Part shown: piece after piece, positions 22,001-32,575 of the stretch
How positions within the stretch are numbered: the first letter of the stretch is position 1
Layout of the letters: every line of letters begins with the position of its first letter
Origin: Tribonema minus
Lineage: Eukaryota; Sar; Xanthophyceae; Tribonematales; Tribonemataceae
Direction of reading: 5' to 3'
NCBI GenBank assembly: GCA_017506865.1
Contig: JAFCMP010000528.1
Location: 248,001 to 312,000 of the forward strand
Length of the DNA stretch: 64,000 bases
The notes under the pieces: model-generated
The model's database searches: none
Seen by the model: the letters and a program-made list of their open reading frames with translations, nothing else
What the model was told of the DNA's origin: nothing
Made by a program: the position numbers and the translations under genes

Positions 22001-24731
22001 GCAAGGAGGCGCTGCACGACTTCCAGTCTCGGGGGATCAGTGGTTGGTAGTACAGAGTGTGCGTCGGAGGTTTCAACGCAGCTGGTCAACAGCCGCTGTC
22101 CATCAGAGTTGAAGGTTGTCTCTGACACCTTAAAGCGCTTTAGCTCCGCCTGCGTGTCAAGTGTGGTTGCCTGGATGGCGTCCAACTGACGTTTCCATGC
22201 CGCGTCTGCCGCCAACAGAAGTCACGCACAGAAAATGGTGTGACAAACGCAGTTTGGTTGAGAACAGTTGTCTTTGTTTGGAGATAGATGCCCTTTAGAG
22301 CTAGTCAAAACTCATGACAAGTGCACCAGGCAGGTGACAGCACCTGCAGCATCAGCAAGGCGTCAATGTCCACCCACACCAAACTGTCCACCCAAACCAG
22401 AACAGGTGCATGTTTGGGAGGCTGCTTTGAACAGCTGCAAAAGAGCTGCTCCAGCAGCCATTGCTCGCCAGGCGCGCCACAACAAGAGATGCGGGCATGA
22501 CCAGGCAGAATGGCAACACACAATCTTCAGGTTGCTCAAGCACAGGCAGCGTCATCTGTTCATCTGTCCTTCACTCCCTGTTCGTCACCTGAAAACACCG
22601 ACAGTACCCATCTTATGGGCCATGAAGTGGGGGCTGTGGCCGATAATTTGCTGAAGCAGGGATACCGGCATGCACTGTGGCAGGCAGTGTGGTGCTTTCG
22701 AACCAAAGGTCAGCGGGGCTAGCTAAAAGGTCGGATTTGAAAACTCACAGCACGCGTCACACGCTTATATACAGCTCACGCTCATGGCGCTTTGAGAAAC
22801 CGGGCGCTGCTGCCTGAGGCCGCATATGGGGGCGCATGCCAAAGTGCTTGTGGCGCAGTGCTCAAACTGCAGTTTCACTGTGTATTTATCAAACACCAGA
22901 TTTTGTCGTCAGGTATGCATTCATGAAAGCGTCAGGCTGAAGCAAGCGACCAGTGAAGGTTGCAACGTAAAGTTTACTCGGTTTGATCACTTGCGCAATT
23001 AGCGCGAAGGAGAACTGAGCGCCGATGGTACATGGTGGCTTGTCGGTGACAGTGCGGCAACGAGCGCGCTGCTTGCTGTGATGGTGGCCAGGCCGAGCAT
23101 CGTCACATACAAGTAACCCCCCCCCCCCCACATCATCACCAGCACCATTATTGCATTAGCACTGCCATCTGCACGATGCTTGATACCAGCATCAGCACCG
23201 GCGCCATCTGCTGAGAACATCGCTGTTTGAGGCAGCTTGTGCTGCTGTACATTGTGCGCAATGATTACAGATTACACCAACAAGGCATGTTTTATGAGTA
23301 CAACAGTGAAACTGCAGCACAACAAGCGCACATGATGACTGGCCAACATCAAAAATTATTTGATTTTGAACTTACGCTGATGCTGACTGCTATGCAGTGT
23401 CGATTGCATCTGGTTCGGCATTGGACTGATGGCAACCCTATCTCATCCTTTGCTGGCAATTTTTCATCTATTCCCCGCTCCTCATTTCACAAACTCAACA
23501 GCAGCTCCCTCAAATTATTGCATGACTTTAATTCTACACCGGCAAAAGAGTTTGGGCGAAAAACAACATGCCTCAGATATTCGCGCCTGCAAAACATTAT
23601 GTTTAACCAGCACCCCAATGAAATTGGGCGATTCACAAAACAAAGTCCAGGGCACAGGTAACGGTAACTGCACCATCTGCAGGGAAACACAAGAACATAT
23701 GCAATGCATACAACAACCATCTCACCTGCAGCCGAGGCACCTACGACTTGCGCGGCACCTGAGGGTAAAGACAGACAAGGCAGTGATGCACAACGCGGTG
23801 GGCAAGATATCGGGCACGTATTACAAGATGTGGCATGATGGCAAACCAGCTATAAGCATGACTGGCCTGAGCAACAGTGCTTACTACGTTGAATCAAGCT
23901 GACATGTGTTTGTCGCAGTTGGTGAGCACATCGACGCTGCGACACCGCTGGTGCACAGCAACAGCCAGCAGCAGAGTGGCCCTGAGCAGCACGTGTGCAT
24001 ATTTGCTACCGTTGACAACCAAGAGTGAATCGGCAGACACTATATTGCCGTAAAGCAACAGCAGCCAGAGGATAGCATGGCACTGGGTTGAAGATGTGCA
24101 CACATCCTACCGAGGCACTGGGAGCATAAACAGATGTGGCGGCGAAACAACGAGCCGACAGCGCACCAAAAGAGTTGAGCCGTATCTTAGTATGAACGTG
24201 TGCGCCTGCATGAGGGACTTGCAGTGCGAATCAGGTCATGCACGTACATAGATGTGGAATCGAGGAAACGAGCAGACAGCGCACCAAAAAGATGAGCCAT
24301 AACATAGGACGAAAGCGTGCGCCTGCATGAGTGACTTGCGATGCGGACACATCATGCACAGCGCAAGACGCCTCGGCACATGGGCTATAATGCAGCAGGC
24401 TCCATATGGCAGGCGATATGCTGCATGCTAAACAATGTTACCAACACAACTAGGCACAGCAACATTAGAGTTGTGAGCGTAGCTCACCAAATGCCCTTCT
24501 GAGAGCTTTGATCACCCCCGTTTTCAGCCCAAATGCCACCAGCTCCTCGTCGCTAGTATCTGCAATAAGCTGTGCGTGCAACAGCTCGTTTTCCACGAGA
24601 ACAGAAGCTGCCCGCTTGACCAGAGCCAGCAGGTCCGCATCGTTGTTGAGCTTCTGGCCTGCCACCTGCCACAGGTCTTCGAGCATGCGCTGGTTTGCCT
24701 GGTCTTCAGATTCATCCATGCTGCCTGCCAT
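16091..24731 (-). CDS. Fungal-type (FunK1-like) protein kinase with an N-terminal PD-(D/E)XK-like region
   Basis: Eight exons join in frame: 24731-24488, 22205-21949, 21398-21246, 21117-21034, 20932-20762 (or from 20935), 18942-18712, 18345-18131 and 16562-16091, giving about 608 aa. Exon 1 is helical and ends DEELVAFGLKTGVIKALRRA, resembling the C-terminal half of a SAM domain. Exons 3-4 hold KIDVSLSNSPE and LLELKFDLSKQDQYVTGLSQ, an Asp...Glu-x-Lys pattern as in PD-(D/E)XK folds. Kinase parts: VVTRAGISRHATYVYKA (glycine-loop-like), DIVALKVA with the beta-3 Lys, VTTPVGQHIG, then LLHRDISPSNIL and LLIDFHVS, then SAATDLESLFHTLL. The HRD motif is split across an intron whose donor is GC (AG|GCAAGT), and the phases fit exactly. 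The catalytic Lys, Asp and metal-binding Asp are all visible, so it is probably active on protein substrates. Large introns hold CAG repeats (about 17590-17625) and unrecognised ORFs (22.27-22.65, 23.23-23.9 kb). The start is the first ATG of exon 1; a second lies four codons on. Confidence 0.8.
24129..24359. repeat. Diverged tandem duplication of about 117 bp in kinase intron 1
   Basis: Two copies (about 24129-24243 and 24246-24359) share AGATGTGG, CAGACAGCGCACCAAAA, GTGCGCCTGCATGAG and GACTTGC in the same order, with roughly 20% divergence by eye. Confidence 0.7.
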
Positions 24732-24798
24732 CTGCACAGCGGAACGCAGGCAAGACGCGGTATAAAACCCTGAATCCAATACGCACAAAGCACAGCAG

Positions 24799-26111
24799 GG
24801 GGGAGAGGTTTGAATATATCGGACTCGGGGCGACGCCCGACCCACTTTTGGGTCTCCGGCCATGCAAACCAAAAAACCCTCCAAACCTATAGAACATCCA
24901 AAAATGCTGCCACAGCACAGAACAAGTGCACTTGACACTTTAGACAGCCTCGATGCCTAACTGTGACGCTGCTGCTGCTGCTGCTGCTGTGCTTGCTTGC
25001 TGCTGCCCTGGGCGGTGTTCAGTGGCATGTCACTCTTGAAGTTGAGGGTTGGCTCCGTGCTGCTGTCTGGCGGTGGCGTATGCTACATCAGTGGCCAGAG
25101 GCGGCGTCGCTGCTGCCACCATGTGGCCCATGCAGGTGTTTAGTGTACCATGCTATCACGCCTGGGTCCACAGAGCTGCAGCAGTGTGCGAACAAACTGC
25201 TGCTGCCAGCTGAGGCCACCCTGCGCGACGTCTATGATACCATTAGTTGGGAAGGGACAGCTGTTGCTGACATCCTCGGTAGGCCAACCTTGGACCACTG
25301 GCAGGTAGCTGGGGCTAGCACATCTGCAGAGCTCACCGCAGCACCAACAGCAGCAACGACTCCGAGTCTAGTGCAGATTCTGACGCTGACGCCAGTGAGG
25401 CAGGTGGGGAATCGGACGCAGTTGTGAAACCAACTGCAAAGCGAGCACGTCTCACCAGATCTTCAGCGTCAGCTGGGCTGGTGGTGCTGTGGCCCCGCAG
25501 GCGGCTGGATGTGGTGTTACCCCATGCACTGACCTCAGCTCGGGCTGGTCGGTCAGCACGCATGCAAGAGGTGTAGCAAGGCAGTGCACAACCTATGCTG
25601 CCAGACAGTGCCTGGCTTTGTAGAGGGGTAGTTTTGTAAGAAGGAAGCATGCTGGGCAGCGTACACCACTCGGTAGTCACTGACCCCGAAAGCCAAGGGC
25701 ACTCGCGCAGCCACGTCATAAGAATGTAAATTTACTTTAATAATTCGCTGAGGATTGTAATCGATTATAAAGTGCCTAAGGCAGTTAGACACACCCAGCT
25801 TACCCCTCTGCATTGAGGTATGTCATGAAACACCAGTAAAGCACAGACTGTCTGAGTTGCGGTACCCCCCGCGTCGACGATCGAATTTGACTTTGCGTGG
25901 TGAACTGCAAATGCTTGTAGGCCATGCCCAGGGGTTGCCACAGCCATCAAACGCAATGTTGGCGTTGGGGCAGCCCTTGTAGGACCAATTGACACAATAC
26001 ATGGCCGATTTTGGCCGCCATCGGTTTGCCCATTCGGTTTGGTTTGCATCGACCGACTGACTCTTTTTGGAAAAAGTTCGACCAAGTCCGATATATTTAA
26101 ACCTCTCCCCC
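24799..26111. mobile_element. Candidate non-autonomous element with 30-bp terminal inverted repeats
   Basis: A 30-bp sequence beginning GGGGGAGAGGTTT and continuing through ATATATCGGACT lies at 24799-24828. Its reverse complement is at 26082-26111, with two mismatches. The 1.3-kb interior has CTG repeats and open frames without recognised domains. I see no clear target-site duplication. The left end lies about 70 bp upstream of the kinase start codon, so it could influence that promoter. The two ends might instead belong to two separate copies of a small element. Confidence 0.45.
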
Positions 26112-26960
26112 AGAAATGAAAGTATCGCAGAAGCGCCGGCACAACATAGTACAACGCAACAAGGCAGGCGACCGCAGTGGCAATCAAGCACTCAGGGGAG
26201 AAAGGAAGCTCTTGTGGTGTTGCATCAATGTGTTCTCGCCTTTGCAAACAATGCTTCACAAGCGGTGACTTCAACCCCCAGTGTCGTGCACTGGCACTGC
26301 CGTACGAGAGCAACGGCGATGTCCCTTCACTCGATTACTCGACACCTCGCCTCTGCTATCCATGCTTCCCAGTCCCCAATGTTGCCTCTTGCACTATGCG
26401 TGCCTTCAGCTTACGGCACACGTGGTCAAATGTTGGGTAGTGCCAGATTAATCTCACGGGCTGTACAGCTTGACCTCCTGCCAGCACCTCACCTGCTGTC
26501 GGCAATCACCGTCAGCTCTTTCAGCCACCTCTATGCTGCTTGCCTTCAGCTCTGCAGCTTCCTCCATGCTGCCCGCCTTCTGCAAGCAGCAACATGCAAA
26601 AAAGGAACCATCAATCACACAGCTTCCCTTGGTGCCTCATCAAAGCAAATCAGCGATGAAGTATCGCAGAAGCCGGCACAACGGAGTAGAGGCGTCATAA
26701 GGCAGGCGAATACGGCTGTGCTTTAACATGAAGCAGTCAAGAGAGAAAGAACAGCACCATTAACGCTCCACAATGCCACGGGCACTGCCGCCTTCTGGTA
26801 CTACAACCGACAGCGATGATGTTTGAGGGCATGCTAAAGTGGTGCAGCATCAGCGCGACGGAGCTTGCTATCGAACAGCGAAACTCACCTGCTCTGTCCC
26901 TTCACTCGACACCTCGCCTCTGTTCATCCATTTCCCTGGTCCCCAAAGTGCAGCAGTGGA
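26112..26960. repeat. Diverged segmental duplication
   Basis: About 26113-26400 and 26657-26960 share, in the same order, GAAGTATCGCAGAAG, GCCGGCACAAC, AAGGCAGGCGA, TCCCTTCACTCGA, GACACCTCGCCTCTG and a block ending in CCCCAA. The right copy carries extra sequence. Between them, a minus-strand segment near 26575 encodes AGSMEEAAELKASSIEVAER, resembling the start of the neighbouring kinase (AGSMDESED). Confidence 0.65.
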
Positions 26961-27159
26961 GTTCCTGCTGTTCAGTTTGCGCTGCTGAGCATCTGTGCTC
27001 TGCCTGTTGCTCCAGGTGGTGGATTTTGCGTTTGACATGCGGTCCGTGAAGGGCAGCCGCGCTTTTCTGCGCTCATGCGATTTCGTGCTATGAGCTCTAG
27101 CTGCTGTGTTTGCTCGATCTATGATGCTGTGCATGACCCTGCGCCTGCAACACTGCTCA

Positions 27160-27640
27160 GTGGATTTGCAAATGCTCAAGAAATGGATTTGAGGCATTTG
27201 GGCGTCAGGAAGATGCTTGACGGAACAGGCACAGCCCAAATTTTTTTTGCAACGCTGCTTGAACGCATTTCAATGGCATCGAAAATGCACATCAAAGATG
27301 CTGGATGCATCTGGAAATGCTCGGCTTGCAGTTGAAATGCTGTCCCAGATGCATCACATTCTGCTCCGAAGCATTTACAGTTGCTCCCCAAATGCATTTG
27401 AAGAGGATTGCCAAATTTCTGCTGCAGGCGCCAAATGCTGCTGAGTTGGCAGCCAATGCATCTGTGAATTGCCCTTTGGCTCTTTGGAAATGCATTTGAG
27501 GAAATGCATTTGGGAAGTGAGGAAATTCATCTGAGGATGCTCCAGTTAGCATTTGCAGAAATATGAGCTACAATTTTTCCAACAGCATTTCTGAGGCACC
27601 ACACTCACTTTCCAAAGTCATTTGGCCCTGCATTTGCAAA
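27160..27640. repeat. Tract rich in AAATGC / GCATTT words
   Basis: AAATGC, its reverse complement GCATTT and the palindromic AAATGCATTTG recur dozens of times at irregular spacing in about 480 bp, far more often than in flanking DNA. No fixed period is obvious. Confidence 0.65.
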
Positions 27641-28917
27641 TTCAAATTCCTCTCATTCAAATTCCGGCTGGTGTTGCAAGTGCAACCAGCATTCGTAGAG
27701 GCCTTGAGACTGCCACTGCATCACCAATTAGTTCATGAGCCCCACAGAGCGAGTGCTGCAGCCACCACAATTGCATCATCACTGACCATCAGAAATGAAT
27801 CGGATGTAGTTACTGCGCGCACAGTAAAGCAGCACCAACAAAAATCAACGGCGTCAAGTGGCACCGGTAATAGCACGCATGCAGCAGCGAAGATGTCCGC
27901 CTCGAATGCCAGCAGCAAGAGTGCATCTGCGCCACAGCCTGCTCGATTCCTGACCTCCATGCTTGCGCAGGTGGCCAACATGCTTGCGATGGTGGCAGCA
28001 CATCACGTCGAACATTGCAGAAAACCTGACAGCGAATCACGCCCAACGTTCTGGCAGCAGCAGCGAACCTGCACTAGCGCCAATGTACAAATGAAACAGA
28101 CTCCCAGCTTACCTCCTGCCAGCTTGGGAGAGGCAGTATTTCAGCTTGGGTGGGGGGTCTTGTGGAATGGACAGGGGGAGTGAAATGGCAGTTGGTGTGC
28201 TGCTGCTGCAGCAGCACACGAGAGCTCGTCCAGCGAGCTTTAATTGTGCTTGTAGATGCTTTGTAGCGACGAGATAGATGGGGGCATTCTGGATGATCAA
28301 GCTCTGCAGCTCTTTGATGCGTTGCCTGGAGGTGGGACCACGGACACAGACACCGATTCAGTAACACAGCAAACACAGCTGCTGCTACTGCTGTGCTGCT
28401 GCTGCCGCTCACGTAACTGGTGCAACTTCTGAGTCTCATCACGCTGGAGATGCGCTAGTAGCTGCTGGTAATGCATCAGCTTCACAGCAGCAGCAGCAGC
28501 AGCGGCAGCAGCTCAGTGCGCATCAGCTGATGCTGACTTGCTGACAGGAAGCAACAAGAGCTGCTGCAGCCCGTGGTCGTGAGACATGGAATGCACTTTG
28601 TGCTCAAGCACCAGCGTCACCAGATTCTATTGCAACAGCAGCAGCAGCAGCGTGATGGCGCCAGACCTAGCACCGGTGAGGCTGCTGCAGGGGCAGTGTC
28701 CAATAGCATTCAGTGGGTGTCTCAGAAGCTGGGTGTACCACGTAAGCGCATCACGATCCGAGGGTTGTGTGCGAAGTGTGCTTACTAGTAGCCTGGGTCC
28801 AGAGGTGTTTGTCCGTGAGCCCGCAGCGCTGTCTTCGCATGCTATGTCGGCTGGCATATTGATGCTAGAAACAGCTGCTGTTCAGTTGTCACGTAGCGTT
28901 GTGCACGATGCGGCAGC
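27641..28917. other. Trinucleotide-rich DNA, no supported gene
   Basis: Interrupted CAG/CTG runs near 28200-28215, 28380-28405, 28483-28512 and 28630-28650. Open frames over them (for example Gln-rich around 28600) are explained by the repeats. A Ser/Ala/Thr-rich open frame at 27690-28180 has no recognised domain. Confidence 0.35.
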
Positions 28918-29365
28918 ATGGAAGTGCTAGACGCGCAATATCAGCAGCTGAAGCACAGGCTACGTGACGAGCCCGTGGCAATAGTGCCACCGATGAAAGG
29001 CAATGGTTCCGCTCAGCTGCAGCGCAGCACGGAGCCTCACCTGCTGGTGGCATGCCGCTGCCTGTGACATTCATACGTGTCATAGCGCCGCAACGGTGCA
29101 GCTGCAGCCAGCCACGCAGCCCCCGTCATCTGCCGTCGATGATGCCGACGAGACGCGGCGTAGGCAGTTTCGGGAATCAAAGCAACGGGCAGCAGAGCGC
29201 AAGCGAAAGCAGCCGCCTGCTCCGCTCTCGGAAGCTGAGCTGCCTGCGGTGCTGGTGAAGCGTGAGAAAGATCGCAAGCGAAAGGCAATCCAGCGAGCAG
29301 CAAAACGGCAGGCCTCTGACTCAGCTCATGCCGCTGATGATGCCGCTGATGATGCCACAGTGTAG
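28918..29365 (+). CDS. Small basic, charged-helix protein, two putative exons
   Basis: An ATG at 28918 opens MEVLDAQYQQLKHRLRDEP and runs to about 29046. A 55-bp intron (GTGGCA...GTGCAG) would join it in phase to 29102-29365, which encodes DETRRRQFRESKQRAAERKR, a short Pro-rich break, SEAELPAVLVKREKDRKRKA and an acidic Ala/Asp tail, then a stop. Total about 130 aa. The Arg/Lys-dense helices suggest nucleic-acid binding, like the basic region of bZIP-type or transposon accessory proteins, but there is no leucine heptad I can defend. The intron is unusually short and could instead mark a frameshift. Confidence 0.4.
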
Positions 29366-31541
29366 TTTTCTCAATTGTCATAATGAGACTTCCCATGTCC
29401 TTGCATTTCTTGTGGCTTCCATATTTGTGGCACTGCGGCACCACTATGTGTTGCCTGACATGGCATTGGGCAGGTTGTCATTGATGGTTTGAATGCCGTG
29501 AAGATGTCTTGATTTGTGTGGCTCAAGGCAGGGGTAGAACGGGTGCGCACATCAGGCTGTTTTGATTATGGTCATCTCATGGTGTCATCAGTGACTTTGC
29601 ATTGCGTATGAGCGGTAATATGCGCTTTAGATCATTCTTATATCACAGCGCACTGGAATCTGTGCTTGGCGCCTGCTTCATGCTGCTTCAAGTTCAGGTT
29701 TGCACCGTGTGGCTTCTGCCAGCCACACTGTTACCAACGCGCACCCCTAACTCTCTCACTGCCGATCATGAGAGCCAGGGATGCAAGCAAGTATGTGCTG
29801 CTGTACGTACAGCCCTTGACATGCCAAAGTTTGCCATGATTGATGTCACGGCATCATTTCTGCATGCATGACTTCGCAGCTACGGCTGCTGCGCTGCAGA
29901 GCCCAGTGGCAGCGTATGTGTGCTTTGAGAGCACACCATCTTTGTACAAACATCAGACAGACATAAAAGAGAAAAACCATGGAGCAGCACCGCTTACAGC
30001 ACGGCTTGGCACGCACTTGGACGCATCGCAATTCTAGTCAAAAATTTCCCCTTTTCTCTTCTTTTTCTCCCCTTTTTTTCTTATTTTTTTCCTCAGCCCC
30101 ACAGAGCCAAAAATTTGCCCAGCTTTGTGGGCCGCTGTGTGGCTTGTTTTGTGTGGCAACAGCCGTAACCCTGAGGTTGATCCGTAAAGTTGCAGTTGTG
30201 AAACTGCCAACAGTTTCTTGTCTTGTTTTTCTTGATGCTTGCCGGCCTACTCTGAGGCAGCAGCAGGGCAATACACCTATCTGGCACCTGGACGCAGTTG
30301 TTGGTGGGAGTTCTGTTGTTTGTTTCTTTGTCAACCCATCCTTGGTGACTCTGCTTCTTCCTGGTAAGCAAGAGTACATCAGTGCTTCTGGTGCTGCTGC
30401 TGCAGCCACGTGCTGCTCCTCCTCTTGTGCTCTCCTCTGTGTGTTGCTGCCTGCTGCTTTGCGCGCAGCTATTGCTGTGCTGCTGCTGCTGATAATGCTT
30501 GCTGCTGTTGCTGCTGGCTGCTACATATGCAGGACAGGAATTTCTTTAGCATATACTGTGGTAGTTGTGCGCTATCAGGCAGCCAAAATTGGCAGACAGA
30601 AGCAGAAGAGCTCACCCAGCACCAGAGAGGGTGTTCACACACTCTGCTGCAGTTGGAGCACTGCAGTATATATGCCGGACTCCTCAAGTCCAGAGGTCCG
30701 GCATAGGACACGGGGAGCGGTGTTCGGGGCCGCCCGAGAACCAGGCCCTCACGAGAACCCATGCCAGCATTATGCGCCTTGAGCTACTCATCTCAGTTTT
30801 CGGCTGCTCATCTCCTTCATACATTGCTCACAACTGCACCACTACACACTCACTTGCACAACCTACTTGCTCACAGGCACCAGTAGCAAGCGGCAGAAGA
30901 TATCTTGTCCCGCAGCAAAGATGCTTGATGTGATGATATAATACACGTATTGGTCGCAGCAAATTGCCAAGCGCTTGACCACTAACAGCCTGTCTCCTTT
31001 GTGAAAGTGGGCACTCATTGACCCCTGGCGAATGCGTCTCTCCCAACCACCTCCCATGTGTTTGCATGCACCTTCCGCCTCTTGCCGTGCCATTCCCCAG
31101 CGCCCAAGCATGTAGTGCTGGCGGTTATGTCTGATTCCAACACTGTGGCACTATGATGTATGTGCCCCAAAGCTCTCACGTTTGTCCGATGGCCAATGTG
31201 CATACGTGCCAAAACACTCATGCGCATGTGCTGGTGGGCACATGTGTAGTCCTCAAAATGCTGATGATGTGTGCGTATTGCACGCCTGGCACGTACAGCT
31301 TCAGTGCATCTGCGTTTGTACCACTGATATACATTCGTTGTGCCAGCGCCAATCAACGTCTGCCAGCATCCAACTACCTGCAGCTTAAATTTGATATACA
31401 TACCTCAATTATCATCGTATGCCTCGCGTTTACGTCCGCACATGTGTTTCTAGGACCCGTCCCCCCACGCCTGATGTCTTGGGGCAAGCTCAGAGCTACG
31501 ACAATACGGTCTATCTCTGAGATCTACTGCTCTGGCTTGTG
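29366..31541. other. No supported gene
   Basis: Pyrimidine-rich stretch at 30045-30095 (TTTTCTC-type runs) and CTG-rich stretch at 30390-30520. The long plus-strand open frame at 29979-30782 is Leu/Ala/Cys-rich because of those repeats. Nothing else recognisable. Confidence 0.35.
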
Positions 31542-31691
31542 CTCCATATGCATTCATTGACAAGCTAGACACACACATCACGTGAAGCTTGTGATGATGC
31601 CAGGGTCACAAGTTTACTCCATATGCATTCATTGACAAGCCAGACACACACATCACGTGAACCTTGTGATGATGCCAGGGTCACAAGTTTA
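31542..31691. repeat. 75-bp perfect-length tandem duplication
   Basis: Copies 31542-31616 and 31617-31691 start CTCCATATGCATTCATTGAC and differ at two positions that I can see (CTAGAC/CCAGAC and GAAGCTT/GAACCTT). A recent event. Confidence 0.9.
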
Positions 31692-32133
31692 CGTCCGTGT
31701 GTGGGCCACATTGAGTGTCAAGGCGATTACACCCCCTAGGTTGAGTGGTAAAGGGGCTTCTGCAGCCAGTAATCATTACCATACAAGGGCGCGAGGGGAG
31801 CTGCCTTGCCTGTGCTGTGGCATATGGTTCAAGCAAATGCTCCAAGTATCCTGACAAACACAGCTGATGTCGCAGAAGCACAAATAACAGAGCAGCAAGA
31901 CACGCTGCTTGCACTGGAACAGTAACAGCTGCTAGCAGTCACACAAAACTGTTGCCCCTTCGTAGAATTGGGCACTCGTTTCCCTCTTGTGCATACCTCA
32001 TTGCCAACATCAGCCTCGCAGGTTTCCGCCGCTTACAAGGCATGGAGAATGCCAAACACTTAAATCCTGCCGTGTCGCTGTTGCACTCCCCCTCCCCCTT
32101 AGCCTCTATAGCCCCCCCTCCCTCTAACTCGTA

Positions 32134-32575
32134 TCACAAGGCAGTGCGAAGCTGCTTGTGGCATCTTTCAGAGCACATATTTTCAGGAGTTACAGCACTG
32201 CTGGTGTGCAAGGAATGCCAATATGCCAATGTCACAAATGTTTCAGACAAGCTGCCCGACACCTGCCTCTTCAGTCCCTTGTCGCAGCCACCTGCCAGCA
32301 GCCAGGTTGATCCTCTCAAAGCCTTGTGAGCGATGCCCCTCCAGGTCAGTGCATCACACTCCGCCCCCCCTCCAAACAAGACAAGCTGCGTTGAGTGCCT
32401 CCACAACATCGGCAGCACTGGCACCCTCGGCTGCTCTGTGCACATTGATGAACCAGCGCAGTCCCCCAATTCTAGCCTCCTTTGATGTGATCTTGGTGCT
32501 GATCTCTGCACCATCTCCAACTAGCGCAACCACCCCATTTGCCTGGGCCTCGCTGTAACACATCACTCGACCAAA
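32134..32575 (-). pseudogene. Unrecognised gene fragment with a poly-G frameshift
   Basis: The minus strand encodes GVVALVGDGAEISTKITSKE, ARIGGLRWFINVHRAAEGAS and EALNAACLVW. It loses frame at a run of seven G near 32370 and continues in the next frame as ECDALTWRGIAHKALRG, STWLLAGGCDKGLKRQVSG and SETFVTLAYWHSLHTSSAV. Both halves look like ordinary protein. The Gs are a typical slippage site, so this is a pseudogene, a sequencing slip, or a frame joined by splicing. Family unknown. Confidence 0.4.

Noticed and set aside
22268-23902. Plus-strand genes inside kinase intron 1
   Set aside because: Several frames of 75-157 codons are open, but none has a domain, splice partner or repeat in the window. 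Left unannotated.
24963-25427. A secreted protein with a signal peptide
   Set aside because: The apparent signal peptide is poly-Leu encoded by a CTG repeat, and the rest is unrecognised and lies inside the TIR-bounded unit.
29979-30782. A 267-codon plus-strand protein with membrane segments
   Set aside because: The hydrophobic runs come from CTG and pyrimidine repeats; there is no conserved motif or splice context.
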